NCBI RefSeq assembly: GCF_009765355.1
Contig: NZ_VTHK01000017.1
Span: forward strand, 122,460 to 186,459
From: Amycolatopsis anabasis
GTDB lineage: Bacteria; Actinomycetota; Actinomycetes; Mycobacteriales; Pseudonocardiaceae
Direction: 5' to 3'
Length of the DNA: 64,000 nt
Shown here: positions 1 through 9,666 of the stretch, one piece after another
How the letters are laid out: every line of letters begins with the position of its first letter
How positions within the stretch are numbered: the first letter of the stretch is position 1
Notes under the pieces: model-generated
Told to the model about the DNA's origin: nothing
Seen by the model: only the letters and a program-made list of their open reading frames with translations
Databases searched by the model: none
Made by a program: the position numbers and the translations under genes

Positions 1-2
1 AG

Positions 3-39
3 TTGACACCCTTGACGGCGACCGATTAACGTCTCACCC
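3..39 (+). promoter_or_regulatory. Promoter of the ilvB leader transcript
   Basis: TTGACA lies at 3-8 and TAACGT at 27-32, an 18-nt spacer. The expected transcription start falls at about 38-40, on or next to the GTG that opens the leader peptide. The leader would then be translated from a leaderless 5' end. The elements are seen directly; the start site is inferred. Confidence 0.6.
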
Positions 40-87
40 GTGACAGCACTGACCGGCCTCGTACTTCCCAAGCGCGTCGACGCTTAG
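40..87 (+). CDS. ilvBNC leader peptide (15 aa)
   Basis: GTG-started mini-ORF reading MTALTGLVLPKRVDA and ending in TAG. Five of its 15 codons are Leu or Val, including the run CTC-GTA-CTT, which uses codons that are uncommon in this GC-rich genome. It has no upstream ribosome binding site and begins at the predicted transcription start, so leaderless translation is likely. The stop codon lies just past the 5' arm of a 12-bp stem, followed by a terminator, as expected for ribosome-mediated attenuation by branched-chain aminoacyl-tRNA. Peptide-mediated attenuation of ilvBNC is known in corynebacteria. Too short for ordinary gene callers. Confidence 0.7.
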   Translation: MTALTGLVLPKRVDA

Positions 88-151
88 GAAGACCCCGCTG
101 CGTCGACGCGCGACCCTCGTGCGACCTTTCGGTCGGCGAGGGTTTTTTGTT
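72..151 (+). promoter_or_regulatory. Branched-chain amino acid attenuator upstream of ilvB
   Basis: A perfect 12-bp stem joins 72-83 (GCGCGTCGACGC) with 100-111 and encloses the leader stop codon (85-87). It is followed by an intrinsic terminator: CCCTCG/CGAGGG outer arms, an inner CGACC/GGTCG pair and a run of six T at about 144-149. The CGACC at 111-115 could instead pair with GGTCG of the terminator to form an antiterminator. A ribosome stalled on the Leu/Val codons would block the first stem and favour read-through into ilvB. Confidence 0.7.
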
Positions 152-244
152 GCCTAGAACCGACCGACAAACCGCGTAACCCGAACGAGTGAAGCCCCCG
201 ACCCCACAGTCCAGCAGCACCGAGACACCCACGAGGCAGAACCG

Positions 245-2095
245 ATGACAAGCGCCACCTCGCGATCGGAGACGGCATCGGGGCCGAATGCCCCGGCGTC
301 GCCCAGCCAGTCAGGAGCCCGCCCGAAGCCCGCGCCGCCGGCCGGTACCCCGGTAAGGGTCACCGGCGCGCAGTCGCTCGTGCGTTCGCTCGAGGCCGTC
401 GGGGCCGAGGTCGTCTTCGGAATTCCGGGCGGGACCATCCTGCCCGCCTACGACCCGCTGCTCGATTCGACCAAGGTCCGGCACGTCCTGGTCCGCCACG
501 AACAGGGCGCGGGGCACGCGGCCACCGGGTACGCCCAGGCCACCGGCAAGGTCGGCGTGTGCATGGCCACCTCCGGCCCCGGCGCGACGAACCTGGTCAC
601 CCCACTGGCCGACGCGAACATGGACTCGGTGCCGGTGGTCGCCATCACCGGCCAGCAGACCCGGGCGCTGATCGGCACCGACGCGTTCCAGGAAGCCGAC
701 ATCTGCGGCATCACCATGCCGATCACCAAGCACAACTTCCTGGTGACCGATCCGGCCGACATCCCGCGCACCATCGCGGAGGCGTTCCACCTCGCCGCCT
801 CCGGGCGGCCCGGCCCGGTCCTGGTCGACATCCCGAAGGACGTGCTGCAGGAAACCACCTCGTTCTCCTGGCCGCCGGAGATGCGCCTGCCCGGGTACCG
901 CCCGACCCTGCGCCCGCACGGGAAGCAGGTCCGCGAGGCCGCGCGGCTCATCGCGAAGGCCAAGCGGCCGGTGCTCTACGTCGGCGGCGGCGTGCTCAAG
1001 GCGCAGGCTTCGAAGCAGCTGGCCGAACTGGCCGAGCTGACCGGCATCCCGGTGGTCACCACGCTGATGGCCCGCGGCGCGTTCCCCGATTCGCACCGCC
1101 AGCACCTGGGCATGCCCGGGATGCACGGTTCGGTCGCCGCGGTGGCCGCGATGCAGCGGTCCGATCTGCTGATCGCGCTCGGCGCGCGGTTCGACGACCG
1201 GGTGACCGGCCGGCTGGACTCGTTCGCCCCGGAGGCGACGGTCGTGCACGCCGATATCGACCCGGCCGAGATCTCCAAGAACCGCAAGGCGGACGTGCCG
1301 ATCGTCGGGGACTGCGCGGAGATCATCGCCGAGCTGATCGCCGCGATCCGCGCCGACAACGACCGCCCGGACCTCGCCGACTGGTGGACCCAGCTCAACT
1401 CGTGGCGGGACACGTTCCCGGCCGGGTACGAGTGGCCCGACGACGGCACCCTGTCGCCGCAGTACGTGATCGAGCGGATCGGCCAGCTGGTCGGCCCGGA
1501 CGCCGTGTACACCGCGGGCGTCGGCCAGCACCAGATGTGGGCCGCGCAGTTCATCAAGTACGAGAAGCCGGCCACCTGGATCAACTCCGGCGGCCTCGGG
1601 ACCATGGGCTTCGCGGTGCCCGCGGCGATGGGCGCGAAGTTCGGCTGCCCGGACACGCCGGTGTGGGCGATCGACGGCGACGGCTGCTTCCAGATGACCA
1701 ACCAGGAACTGGCGACCTGTGCCATCGAGGGCGCGCCGATCAAGGTCGCGGTGATCAACAACGGCAACCTGGGCATGGTCCGCCAGTGGCAGAACCTGTT
1801 CTACTCGGAGCGGTACTCGCAGACGGATCTGGGCACGCACAAGCACCGGATCCCGGACTTCACCCTGCTCGCCGAGGCGCTCGGCTGCGCCGGGCTGCGC
1901 TGCGAGAGCAAGGAAGAGGTCGACCGGGTCATCCGCCGCGCGATGGAGATCAACGACCGCCCCGTGGTGATCGATTTCGTGGTCGGCAAGGATGCCCAGG
2001 TGTGGCCGATGGTCGCGGCCGGGACCGGCAACGACGAGATCATGGCCGCGCGCGGCATCCGCCCGCTGTTCGACGACGACGAGGTGTCCCAGTGA
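245..2095 (+). CDS. ilvB: Acetolactate synthase large subunit
   Basis: 616-aa thiamine-diphosphate enzyme for the first common step of valine, leucine and isoleucine synthesis: condensation of pyruvate with pyruvate or 2-oxobutyrate. Residues 1-35 are a Pro/Ala-rich extension typical of actinobacterial IlvB. The catalytic glutamate lies in RHEQGAGHAA (E86), and the ThDP/Mg motif with IDGDGCFQM starts near residue 476. The length fits the family. It is first in an operon with ilvN (GTGA overlap) and ilvC. The start ATG has a weak GAGG-type site. Expression probably depends on the attenuator just upstream. Confidence 0.97.
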   Translation: MTSATSRSETASGPNAPASPSQSGARPKPAPPAGTPVRVTGAQSLVRSLEAVGAEVVFGIPGGTILPAYDPLLDSTKVRHVLVRHEQGAGHAATGYAQATGKVGVCMATSGPGATNLVTPLADANMDSVPVVAITGQQTRALIGTDAFQEADICGITMPITKHNFLVTDPADIPRTIAEAFHLAASGRPGPVLVDIPKDVLQETTSFSWPPEMRLPGYRPTLRPHGKQVREAARLIAKAKRPVLYVGGGVLKAQASKQLAELAELTGIPVVTTLMARGAFPDSHRQHLGMPGMHGSVAAVAAMQRSDLLIALGARFDDRVTGRLDSFAPEATVVHADIDPAEISKNRKADVPIVGDCAEIIAELIAAIRADNDRPDLADWWTQLNSWRDTFPAGYEWPDDGTLSPQYVIERIGQLVGPDAVYTAGVGQHQMWAAQFIKYEKPATWINSGGLGTMGFAVPAAMGAKFGCPDTPVWAIDGDGCFQMTNQELATCAIEGAPIKVAVINNGNLGMVRQWQNLFYSERYSQTDLGTHKHRIPDFTLLAEALGCAGLRCESKEEVDRVIRRAMEINDRPVVIDFVVGKDAQVWPMVAAGTGNDEIMAARGIRPLFDDDEVSQ

Positions 2096-2598
2096 GTACT
2101 CATACTTTGAGCGTTCTGGTGGAGAACGTCCCCGGTGTGCTCGCCCGGGTCGCCGGTCTGTTCTCCCGCCGCGGTTTCAACATCGAGTCCCTCGCCGTCG
2201 GGCCCACGGAGAACCCCGAGGTGTCCCGGATGACGATCGTGGTCGCCGTCGAAGAGCTACCGCTCGAGCAGGTGACCAAGCAGCTCAACAAGCTGGTCAA
2301 CGTCATCAAGATCGTGGAACTCGAGAAGTCCACGGCCGTGCAGCGCGAACTGCTGCTGGTGAAGGTCCGGGCGGACGCCACGGTGCGCAGCCAGGTGCTG
2401 GAGACCGTGCAGCTCTTCCGGGCCAAGGTGGTGGACGTCTCGCCGGAGGCGCTGACCGTCGAAGCCACCGGTACGTCGGACAAGATCGGCGCGCTGCTGC
2501 GGATGCTGGAACCCTATGGCATCCGCGAGCTCGTGCAGTCCGGCATGGTCGCGGTGGGCCGGGGCGCCCGGTCGATCACCGCCACCGCACCACGCTGA
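2092..2598 (+). CDS. ilvN: Acetolactate synthase small (regulatory) subunit
   Basis: 168 aa. It activates IlvB and makes it sensitive to valine feedback. The N-terminal ACT domain reads LSVLVENVPGVLARVAGLF from about residue 5, followed by the typical C-terminal IlvN domain. The GTG start overlaps the ilvB stop codon by 4 nt, indicating translational coupling. Longer readings in this frame begin inside ilvB and are out-of-frame shadows. Confidence 0.96.
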   Translation: MSTHTLSVLVENVPGVLARVAGLFSRRGFNIESLAVGPTENPEVSRMTIVVAVEELPLEQVTKQLNKLVNVIKIVELEKSTAVQRELLLVKVRADATVRSQVLETVQLFRAKVVDVSPEALTVEATGTSDKIGALLRMLEPYGIRELVQSGMVAVGRGARSITATAPR

Positions 2599-2645
2599 AA
2601 CCCCCAAGTTTTGCCGAATAAGTCAGGAAGGAAGTAACACCCCTC

Positions 2646-3659
<1,014 letters not shown>

Positions 3660-3675
3660 CAAAGCCTATTTCTGC

Positions 3676-3716
3676 CAGCGGGGCTCGTGATTCGATCGCG
3701 GGCCCCGCTGCTTTTG
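3676..3716 (+). terminator. Terminator after ilvC
   Basis: CAGCGGGGC at 3676-3684 pairs with GCCCCGCTG at 3702-3710 and is followed by CTTTTG. It closes the ilvBNC transcription unit. Confidence 0.75.
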
Positions 3717-3859
3717 TGGTAATTCGACCAGCGGTCACCCGGATGGGATCAGCCCGACTTTAGGCGGGTTCTTCCGAACACGCTCCGTCGATAGCGTATC
3801 GGCTGTGTGTCGCCTGTCGAGGGGCGATGCACCCGATCAGCTACAGGACAGGGGTGCGG

Positions 3860-4705
3860 ATGTTCCGAAGAACTCTGGTGTGCCTGGCGATGGCGGTGGC
3901 GGCGGCGGGCTTCGCGGCGTCGCCGGTCTCGGCCGCCCAGCCCGGTGGGGTGCAGCCGAACATCGTCGGCGGGAAGCCCGCGGCCGAAGGCGCCTACCCG
4001 TTCATGGTGAGCGTGCAGGAGAAGGGCGCCCCGGGGAACGGCCGCGACCGGCACTTCTGCGGCGGCAGCCTGATCAGCCCGTGGGTGGTGCTGACCGCGG
4101 CGCACTGCGCGGCCGGCGCGAAACCGGAGTCGGTGCAGGTGGTCGTCGGCACCACGGTGCTCTCCAGCGACGCGGGGGAGAAACGCGACATCCAGCAGAT
4201 CGCGGTGCACCCGAAGTACAAGTTCCCGAACTACGACGCGGCCGTGCTCATCCTCAAGCAGCCGGTGGCGAACGTGGATTCCCCGCTGCTGCCGACCGCG
4301 GGCACCGACGCGCTCGAGCGCCCCGGCACGACCTCGCGGGTGATCGGCTGGGGCAACACGATCGAGCAGTCACCGGGCAATCCGGGCAACGGCAACGTTT
4401 CCTACCCCGACCGGTTGCAGGAGGTCGACGTCCCGATCATTTCGCGGACCGAATGCCGGGTCTCGTACCCGGACACCAAGATCGACGACACGCTGGTCTG
4501 CGCCGGGGTCTCGCACAAGGATTCGTGCCAGGGCGACAGTGGCGGCCCGCTGATGGTCAAGGCGACCCTGGACGACGGCCGCAAGGCCTGGTTCCAGCTC
4601 GGTGTGGTGAGCGGCGGTGACGGCTGCGCCGCGACCGGGGCGCCCGGGTACTACAGCCGCCTGGGCAACGCGGAGATCAACAACTTCATCCGCCAGTTCG
4701 CCTGA
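3860..4705 (+). CDS. Secreted trypsin-like serine protease (S1)
   Basis: 281-aa preproprotein. The signal peptide covers roughly residues 1-26 (RR, hydrophobic core, ASPVSAA). The mature-type N-terminus IVGG is at 35-38. The triad is intact: H82 in TAAHC, D126 in YDAAVL and S227 in GDSGGP, with D221 at the base of the S1 pocket giving trypsin-like Lys/Arg preference. I chose the ATG at 3860 over one 33 nt upstream because it starts the signal peptide and follows an AGGGG-type site. A monocistronic insert between ilvC and serA. Confidence 0.93.
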   Translation: MFRRTLVCLAMAVAAAGFAASPVSAAQPGGVQPNIVGGKPAAEGAYPFMVSVQEKGAPGNGRDRHFCGGSLISPWVVLTAAHCAAGAKPESVQVVVGTTVLSSDAGEKRDIQQIAVHPKYKFPNYDAAVLILKQPVANVDSPLLPTAGTDALERPGTTSRVIGWGNTIEQSPGNPGNGNVSYPDRLQEVDVPIISRTECRVSYPDTKIDDTLVCAGVSHKDSCQGDSGGPLMVKATLDDGRKAWFQLGVVSGGDGCAATGAPGYYSRLGNAEINNFIRQFA

Positions 4706-4717
4706 TTCTCTTCCGCG

Positions 4718-4757
4718 CCAACGGCCCGCCGGGAACGCGTCCCCGGCGGGCCGTTGG
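4718..4757 (+). terminator. Strong hairpin after the S1 protease gene
   Basis: A near-perfect stem, CCAACGGCCCGCCGGG paired with CCCGGCGGGCCGTTGG, surrounds a short loop. There is no T tract. Probably a terminator. Confidence 0.6.
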
Positions 4758-4792
4758 TGACGCTGGGCGAGTGCACCGATACCTTGGTGTGC

Positions 4793-5062
4793 ATGAACGA
4801 GCAGCCGGTGGACGACAAGGCGCATATCCGGGACGAACTCGACCTGAGCAAGGCCGACTGGCAGCGAGCCGAGCCCGAAGGGGAAACCCTCGAGGACGCC
4901 GTCGAGTACGCGTTCGTGCCGCACACCGACGGTGTCACCTACGTCGCGATGCGCCAGTCCTCCAAGCCGGACGGCGTGATCCTGGTCTTCACGCCGTCGG
5001 AATGGGAGGCCTTCGTCCTGGGCGTCAAGGACGGCGAATTCGACGTCCCCTTCGAGGACTGA
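4793..5062 (+). CDS. DUF397 family protein
   Basis: 89 aa, acidic. The segment from LDLSKADW through VAMRQSS to FTPSEWEAFVLG matches the DUF397 family, small actinobacterial proteins often linked to XRE-type regulators; I recognise it by motif only. No XRE partner is adjacent here. I chose the ATG at 4793 (MNEQPVDD); a reading that starts upstream would run through the preceding hairpin. Confidence 0.8.
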   Translation: MNEQPVDDKAHIRDELDLSKADWQRAEPEGETLEDAVEYAFVPHTDGVTYVAMRQSSKPDGVILVFTPSEWEAFVLGVKDGEFDVPFED

Positions 5063-5065
5063 TCC

Positions 5066-5962
5066 CTAGGCCCGGTCCCGGGCGGCGGCCACCAGGTCGT
5101 CGAGGGTGCCGGCCGCGACGGCGAAGGCGACGTGGTCGGCGTAGTCGCGGGATTCCGCGACGAGCCCGTCGCGCACCCGCAGCACGAAGATGTTCGACGC
5201 TCCGAACCCGCCACCCGTGCCGGTTTCCCCGCGGTATTCGAACTCCGCCACGATCACCTCGGGGTCGGTGGTTTCGTGCACCACAAGGTTTCCCGCGCCC
5301 ACCCCGGCCGAGCGCGCGGTGCGCTTGGCGAAGTGCTCGCGCAGCTGGTCCCGCCCCTTGAGCGGCGCCGCCGACGGGTGGAAGGGATGGGTCACGTACG
5401 CGTCCTCGGCGTAGAGCTCGGGGACCTCGTCCAGCCTGCGGTCCGAGACGCCGTACACCAGGCGCTCGAACACCCCGCGCGGGCTGTCCGGCGCGGCCGC
5501 CGACGGGACGCGGGCGGTGAACGGTGCCACGTCCGCGGGCCGTTGCCGGGCCGCCGCCGCGAAACCGTCGAGTTCCTCGCGCGCCGCGGCCATCGCGAGG
5601 TAGTCGTGGTAGTCGCGGGTGTGCACGAGCAGCCCGTCGCGGGCGCGGAGCACCATGATGTTCGCGGTCTCGAAGGTGCGGCCGGTGGCCCGGACCCGCC
5701 CCGCGTAGTCGAATTCGGCGACGATCAGCTCGGGATCGGTCGTCTCGTGCACGACGATGTCGTGCGGGCGCAGTTCCATCGAACCGTCCGCCAGCCGGGC
5801 GAACCGGGCGGCGACCGCCTCGCGTCCGTCCAAACGGGATGGTCCACCGACCGCCTGCGGGTGTTCCACGACGGTGTTCTCGGCGTACAGCTCGGGAAGT
5901 TCGGTCCAGCGGCCGTCGGCGATTCCGGCGGACAGGCGGTCGAACAACTCGCGGGGACCCAT
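5066..5962 (-). CDS. Tandem SnoaL-like (NTF2-fold) protein
   Basis: 298 aa made of two similar halves, about 3-140 and 157-295. Each begins with a helix ending in ELYAE and later carries the motif VHETTDPE(L/V)IVAEFEYxG, the mark of SnoaL-like polyketide cyclase or ketosteroid-isomerase folds. The two halves clearly arose by duplication. The substrate is unknown. The start codon follows GAGGAG. A 19-bp inverted repeat lies directly upstream and probably binds a regulator encoded elsewhere. Confidence 0.85.
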   Translation of the reverse strand: MGPRELFDRLSAGIADGRWTELPELYAENTVVEHPQAVGGPSRLDGREAVAARFARLADGSMELRPHDIVVHETTDPELIVAEFDYAGRVRATGRTFETANIMVLRARDGLLVHTRDYHDYLAMAAAREELDGFAAAARQRPADVAPFTARVPSAAAPDSPRGVFERLVYGVSDRRLDEVPELYAEDAYVTHPFHPSAAPLKGRDQLREHFAKRTARSAGVGAGNLVVHETTDPEVIVAEFEYRGETGTGGGFGASNIFVLRVRDGLVAESRDYADHVAFAVAAGTLDDLVAAARDRA

Positions 5963-5987
5963 GGGCGCTCCTCGGGTAGACGTGACT

Positions 5988-6038
5988 AAGCGGAGTCTTC
6001 AGTCCGCTACCGCAGAATACGGACTGAGGACTCCGCTT
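5988..6038 (-). promoter_or_regulatory. Inverted repeat flanking a promoter of the SnoaL gene
   Basis: The arms 5988-6006 (AAGCGGAGTCTTCAGTCCG) and 6020-6038 pair over 19 positions with one mismatch and a 13-nt loop. On the minus strand the loop contains TATTCT, a good -10 element, so the arms would cover the -35 region and the +1 to +20 region. This is the layout expected of a repressor operator. It could also end transcription of the upstream ankyrin gene, but it has no T tract. Confidence 0.6.
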
Positions 6039-6049
6039 GTCCACGTCCC

Positions 6050-7465
6050 CTAGGTCGAGGAGAGGCGGTGGGTGCGGAGGAGCTCGGCGGCTTCGGGGTG
6101 TTCGCCGAAGTCCGCCCAGTCCTCGGCGAGGCCGTCGTGCGATTCGTCGCTAATGGTCGGATCGGCGCCCGCGTCGAGCAGGGTGGTGAGCACGTCGAGG
6201 TGGCCGTTCTGCGCGGCGAGGTGCAGCGCGGTGACGCCTTGGCCGTGGTCCGGTCCGCCGAAGGTGCCCCGCCGGTCCGGGTCCGCGCCGAGGGTGAGCA
6301 GCGCGCGCACCGCGCGCACCCGGCCGCAGAAGGCCGCCCAGGTCAGCGCGGTCCCGCGGTACACGTCCGCGTCGACCCGGGCACCCCGCTCGACCAGGAC
6401 GCGCAGCGCGTCCACCCGGTCGTTGCGGGCCGCCCAGGCCAGCGCCTCGTCCCGGATCTCGGCCGGATCGGGCGACGGCCGCCAGAACGGGAAACCGCTG
6501 TGCGGCCGGTAGAACTCGCGATGCGCGCCCGCCTCGGCGCTGAGCGTGCCGTCCGGGTGCAGCAGTTCGTCGAGCAGGTCCAGCCGCCCGAGCCCGGCGG
6601 CGACGCGGAGGTTGCCGGGCGCGAGGCCGTGCCCGGCGAGCAGTTCCGCGGTCTTCCGGTGGCCCCAGAACAGCGCGGCGATCAGCGGGGTGCCGCCGTC
6701 CCCGCGGGCCGGGACGTCGGCCGGGGCTCCGGCCTCCAGCAGCAGCTCGGCCAGCAGCGGGAGATCGGAGTAGGCGGCCTGGTGCAGCGGGGTCCAGCCG
6801 TGCGCGTTGGCGCTCGCCGGATCGGCGCCGCGGTCGAGCAGCACGCGCGACAGCCGTTCGTCGCAGGTGGCCCCGGCCATGCCGAGCAGGTCGTTCCCGT
6901 TGGTACCGCGGGCGCGCACGAGTTCCGGGAACCGGTCCACGAGGTTCGCGAGCCCGTCGAGGTCCCGGGCTTCCACGGCCCGGTAGGCGCGCGCGAACGG
7001 CTCGCCGCTGCCGGCCAGGTTGCCGACGTGCTTGCGCAGCGCCCGCCACGAGTCGAAGCCGTGTTCGCGCGCCACGACCGTGCGCGCGCCCTGCCGGGTG
7101 AGCGGCTGGCGCCACCGCGCGAAGGCGGCCACGGCGTCGGCGGTCCCGTCCTCGGCCGAGGCCAGCAGGCCGTAGGCGCGTTCGGCGTAGTAGTCCACAT
7201 CGGAGTGGTAGGCGTGCTGCAGGTCCGGCCCGTGCGCTTCGACGCGGCGGACGTACGCCTGCAGTTTCGGCCAGCTCGGGAATCCGAGTTCGCGCGCGAG
7301 CACGAGCTGGGCCTCGGTGAGTTTGAGCGGATCGCTCGGCCGGGGATGCACCGATTTCACGCGATCGAGTGCTTCCGGGGCGCCGGACCGGTGCGCGCGC
7401 AGCAGTTCCTTGGCGCGCTTGCGCAGCTGTCCGAGATTGGCGGTGGCCGGTATCGACGGATTCAT
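6050..7465 (-). CDS. Ankyrin-repeat protein
   Basis: 471 aa. The N-terminal ~140 residues are helical and carry two copies of a W-K/R-xL motif (PSWPKLQAYV, DSWRALRKHV), as in bacterial ankyrin proteins of this type. From about 185 to the end there are ankyrin repeats: GWTPLHQAAYSD, GGTPLIAALFWG, RGTALTWAAFCG and GVTALHLAAQNG. Ankyrin arrays mediate protein binding; no enzyme motif is seen. Probably cytoplasmic (no signal peptide). It lies upstream of the SnoaL gene on the same strand, 87 nt apart. Confidence 0.88.
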   Translation of the reverse strand: MNPSIPATANLGQLRKRAKELLRAHRSGAPEALDRVKSVHPRPSDPLKLTEAQLVLARELGFPSWPKLQAYVRRVEAHGPDLQHAYHSDVDYYAERAYGLLASAEDGTADAVAAFARWRQPLTRQGARTVVAREHGFDSWRALRKHVGNLAGSGEPFARAYRAVEARDLDGLANLVDRFPELVRARGTNGNDLLGMAGATCDERLSRVLLDRGADPASANAHGWTPLHQAAYSDLPLLAELLLEAGAPADVPARGDGGTPLIAALFWGHRKTAELLAGHGLAPGNLRVAAGLGRLDLLDELLHPDGTLSAEAGAHREFYRPHSGFPFWRPSPDPAEIRDEALAWAARNDRVDALRVLVERGARVDADVYRGTALTWAAFCGRVRAVRALLTLGADPDRRGTFGGPDHGQGVTALHLAAQNGHLDVLTTLLDAGADPTISDESHDGLAEDWADFGEHPEAAELLRTHRLSST

Positions 7466-7764
7466 CGCACTTCCTTCCCGTCACGCCCGCGGTCCGCTGG
7501 CACCGGGCAGGAAAGAAGGGTGCGTTCGTCTTCGGGTGGTGCAGGGGGTGGGCTCGGCCCTCTCCGCGGACGGGACGCGGCCCCCGCCGCGCGCAGCCGA
7601 GCATACCCGGACTTCTCGAACTTGTTTTCGAGGGATTGCGGCCGAGTTAACGGGGGCCCATTCGAGGTCGGCGATCCTTGACTAAGCTCAGCGCGACCGG
7701 GCACAGCGTCGTGGCCGATGGAGCGCGTCTTCGATCCAAACACTCAAGCCGTGGGAGCCGCATC
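7466..7764. other. Intergenic region between ankyrin gene and serA
   Basis: About 300 nt between divergent genes. TTGACT near 7678 is a possible -35 for serA. No leader peptide or terminator like those before ilvB and cimA is seen. An ORF in frame with serA extends to 7678, but its translation does not resemble SerA N-termini. Confidence 0.5.
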
Positions 7765-9363
7765 GTGAGCAAGCCAAGCCAACCGGTCGTCCTCATCGCG
7801 GAGAAACTCGCGCCGTCCGTGCTCAGCGTGTTCGGCGACGAGGTCGAGGTCCGGCAGGTGGACGGCACCGACCGCCCGGCGCTGCTGTCCGCGGTGCGGG
7901 ACGCGGACGCCCTGCTCGTCCGGTCCGCGACCAAGGTGGACGCCGAGGTGCTCGCCGCGTCGGACCGCCTCAAGGTCGTCGCGCGGGCCGGGGTCGGCCT
8001 GGACAACGTCGAGGTCCCCGCGGCCACCGAACGCGGGGTGCTGGTGGTCAACGCGCCCACCTCGAACATCGTCTCCGCTGCCGAGCACGCGGTCGCCCTG
8101 CTGCTCGCGGTCGCCCGGCGGGTGCCGGCCGCCGACCAGAGCCTGCGCGGCGGCGAATGGAAGCGTAGCTCGTTCAGCGGGGTCGAGCTGAACGGCAAGA
8201 CCGTCGGCGTGGTGGGCCTGGGCAAGATCGGCCAGCTGTTCGCCCAGCGGCTCGCCGCGTTCGGCACGAACCTCATCGCCTACGACCCGTACGTCTCGGC
8301 CGGGCGCGCCGCCCAGCTCGGCATCGAGCTGGTGTCCCTGGACGAGCTGCTCGCGCGGGCTGACGCGATCTCGATCCACCTGCCCAAGACCCCGGAGACC
8401 AAGGGCCTGATCAACGCGGCCGCGCTCGCGAAGACCAAGCCCGGCGTGATCATCGTGAACGCCGCGCGCGGCGGCCTGGTCGACGAGGACGCGCTGGCCG
8501 ACGCCATCCGCAGCGGCCACGTCGGCGGCGCCGGGGTGGACGTCTTCGTCACCGAGCCGACCACCGCCAGCCCGCTCTTCGAACTGCCGAACGTGGTGGT
8601 CACGCCGCACCTGGGCGCCTCCACCGCCGAGGCCCAGGACCGCGCGGGCACCGACGTGGCCCGTTCGGTGCTGCTCGCCCTGCGCGGCGAGTTCGTGCCG
8701 GACGCGGTGAACGTGGCCAGCGGCGGCACGGTCGGCGAGGAGGTCCGCCCGTACCTGCCGCTGACCCAGAAGCTCGGCACGGTGCTGTCCGCGCTGAGCC
8801 CGAAGGCGCCGTCCTCGCTCACGGTCGTCGTGCGCGGGGAACTGTCCGGTGAGGACGTCAGCATCCTGCCGCTGGCGGCGCTGCGCGGCGCGTTCTCGGG
8901 CGTGGTGGACAGCCAGGTGACCTTCGTGAACGCCCCGCGGCTGGCCGAGGAGCTGGGCGTCACCGTCGAACTGGTCACCGAGCCGGAGAGCCCGAACCAC
9001 CGCAGCCTGGTGACCGTGCGCGAGGTGAATCCGGACGGTGTGACGCTGTCGGTTTCCGGCACGCTGTCCGGTAAGGACGAGGTGCAGAAGCTGGTCGAGG
9101 TGAACGGCCGCTCGTTCGACCTGCGGGCCGAGGGCAAGGTGCTGCTGCTGGAGTACCCGGACCGGCCGGGGATCATGGGCCGGGTCGGCACGCTGCTCGG
9201 CGAGGCTGGGGTGAACATCGAGGCGGCGCAGATCAGCCAGACCTCCGGCGGCGCCGACGCGGTCATGCTGCTGCGGGTGGACCGCCTGGTCGACGCCCAC
9301 CTCCTGGAGCCGATCGGCGCCGCCGTGGGCGCCCGCACCATCCGCGCCGTCGTCTTCGACTGA
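7765..9363 (+). CDS. serA: D-3-phosphoglycerate dehydrogenase
   Basis: 532 aa, the long actinobacterial/mycobacterial type. It catalyses the first committed step of serine synthesis. The NAD-binding motif VGLGKIGQ is near residue 152, the active-site segments NAARGGLVDE and TPHLGAST follow, then an intervening ASB domain and a C-terminal ACT domain (LLLEYPDRPGIMGRVGTLLG) for serine feedback. I chose the GTG at 7765 (MSKPSQPVVLIAEKLAPS) with GGGAG upstream. A hairpin follows the gene. Confidence 0.96.
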   Translation: MSKPSQPVVLIAEKLAPSVLSVFGDEVEVRQVDGTDRPALLSAVRDADALLVRSATKVDAEVLAASDRLKVVARAGVGLDNVEVPAATERGVLVVNAPTSNIVSAAEHAVALLLAVARRVPAADQSLRGGEWKRSSFSGVELNGKTVGVVGLGKIGQLFAQRLAAFGTNLIAYDPYVSAGRAAQLGIELVSLDELLARADAISIHLPKTPETKGLINAAALAKTKPGVIIVNAARGGLVDEDALADAIRSGHVGGAGVDVFVTEPTTASPLFELPNVVVTPHLGASTAEAQDRAGTDVARSVLLALRGEFVPDAVNVASGGTVGEEVRPYLPLTQKLGTVLSALSPKAPSSLTVVVRGELSGEDVSILPLAALRGAFSGVVDSQVTFVNAPRLAEELGVTVELVTEPESPNHRSLVTVREVNPDGVTLSVSGTLSGKDEVQKLVEVNGRSFDLRAEGKVLLLEYPDRPGIMGRVGTLLGEAGVNIEAAQISQTSGGADAVMLLRVDRLVDAHLLEPIGAAVGARTIRAVVFD

Positions 9364-9375
9364 TTCCGCACGCCG

Positions 9376-9413
9376 GGGGCCCCGAAAGTGCTGCCACTTT
9401 CGGGGCCCCGTTC
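9376..9413 (+). terminator. Terminator after serA
   Basis: GGGGCCCCGAAAGTG pairs perfectly with CACTTTCGGGGCCCC around a 4-nt loop and is followed by GTTCGTG. The poor T tract is typical of actinomycete terminators. Confidence 0.7.
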
Positions 9414-9666
9414 GTGTCCCCGTGCTGGTCACGGTGGGGTAACGGGGACGGGCTGGTTGGCGGGTGAACGCCATACGGAAGTCCCTATTCGTGTCTTCGT
9501 CACTCGAATGGAGCAGTACGACGGTAGCGTTCTGCGATTAGGTTTTCACTCGCGAGGCTGAACCGCGCGCCGTGGAGGGCACGGCGCCGCGCCGGATGCT
9601 CACCGTCGGGGGTGTGTTCGAGCGGCGGCAGGTTCTTCTACCCGCCTCGGGTGAGGGCACGAACTC

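Noticed and set aside
311..1846. Long minus-strand ORF opposite ilvB (511 codons), and similar ones opposite leuB and the S8 protease
   Set aside because: High-GC codon bias leaves long open frames on the antisense strand. The translations are Arg/Gly/His-rich and lack motifs, while the plus-strand genes are certain.
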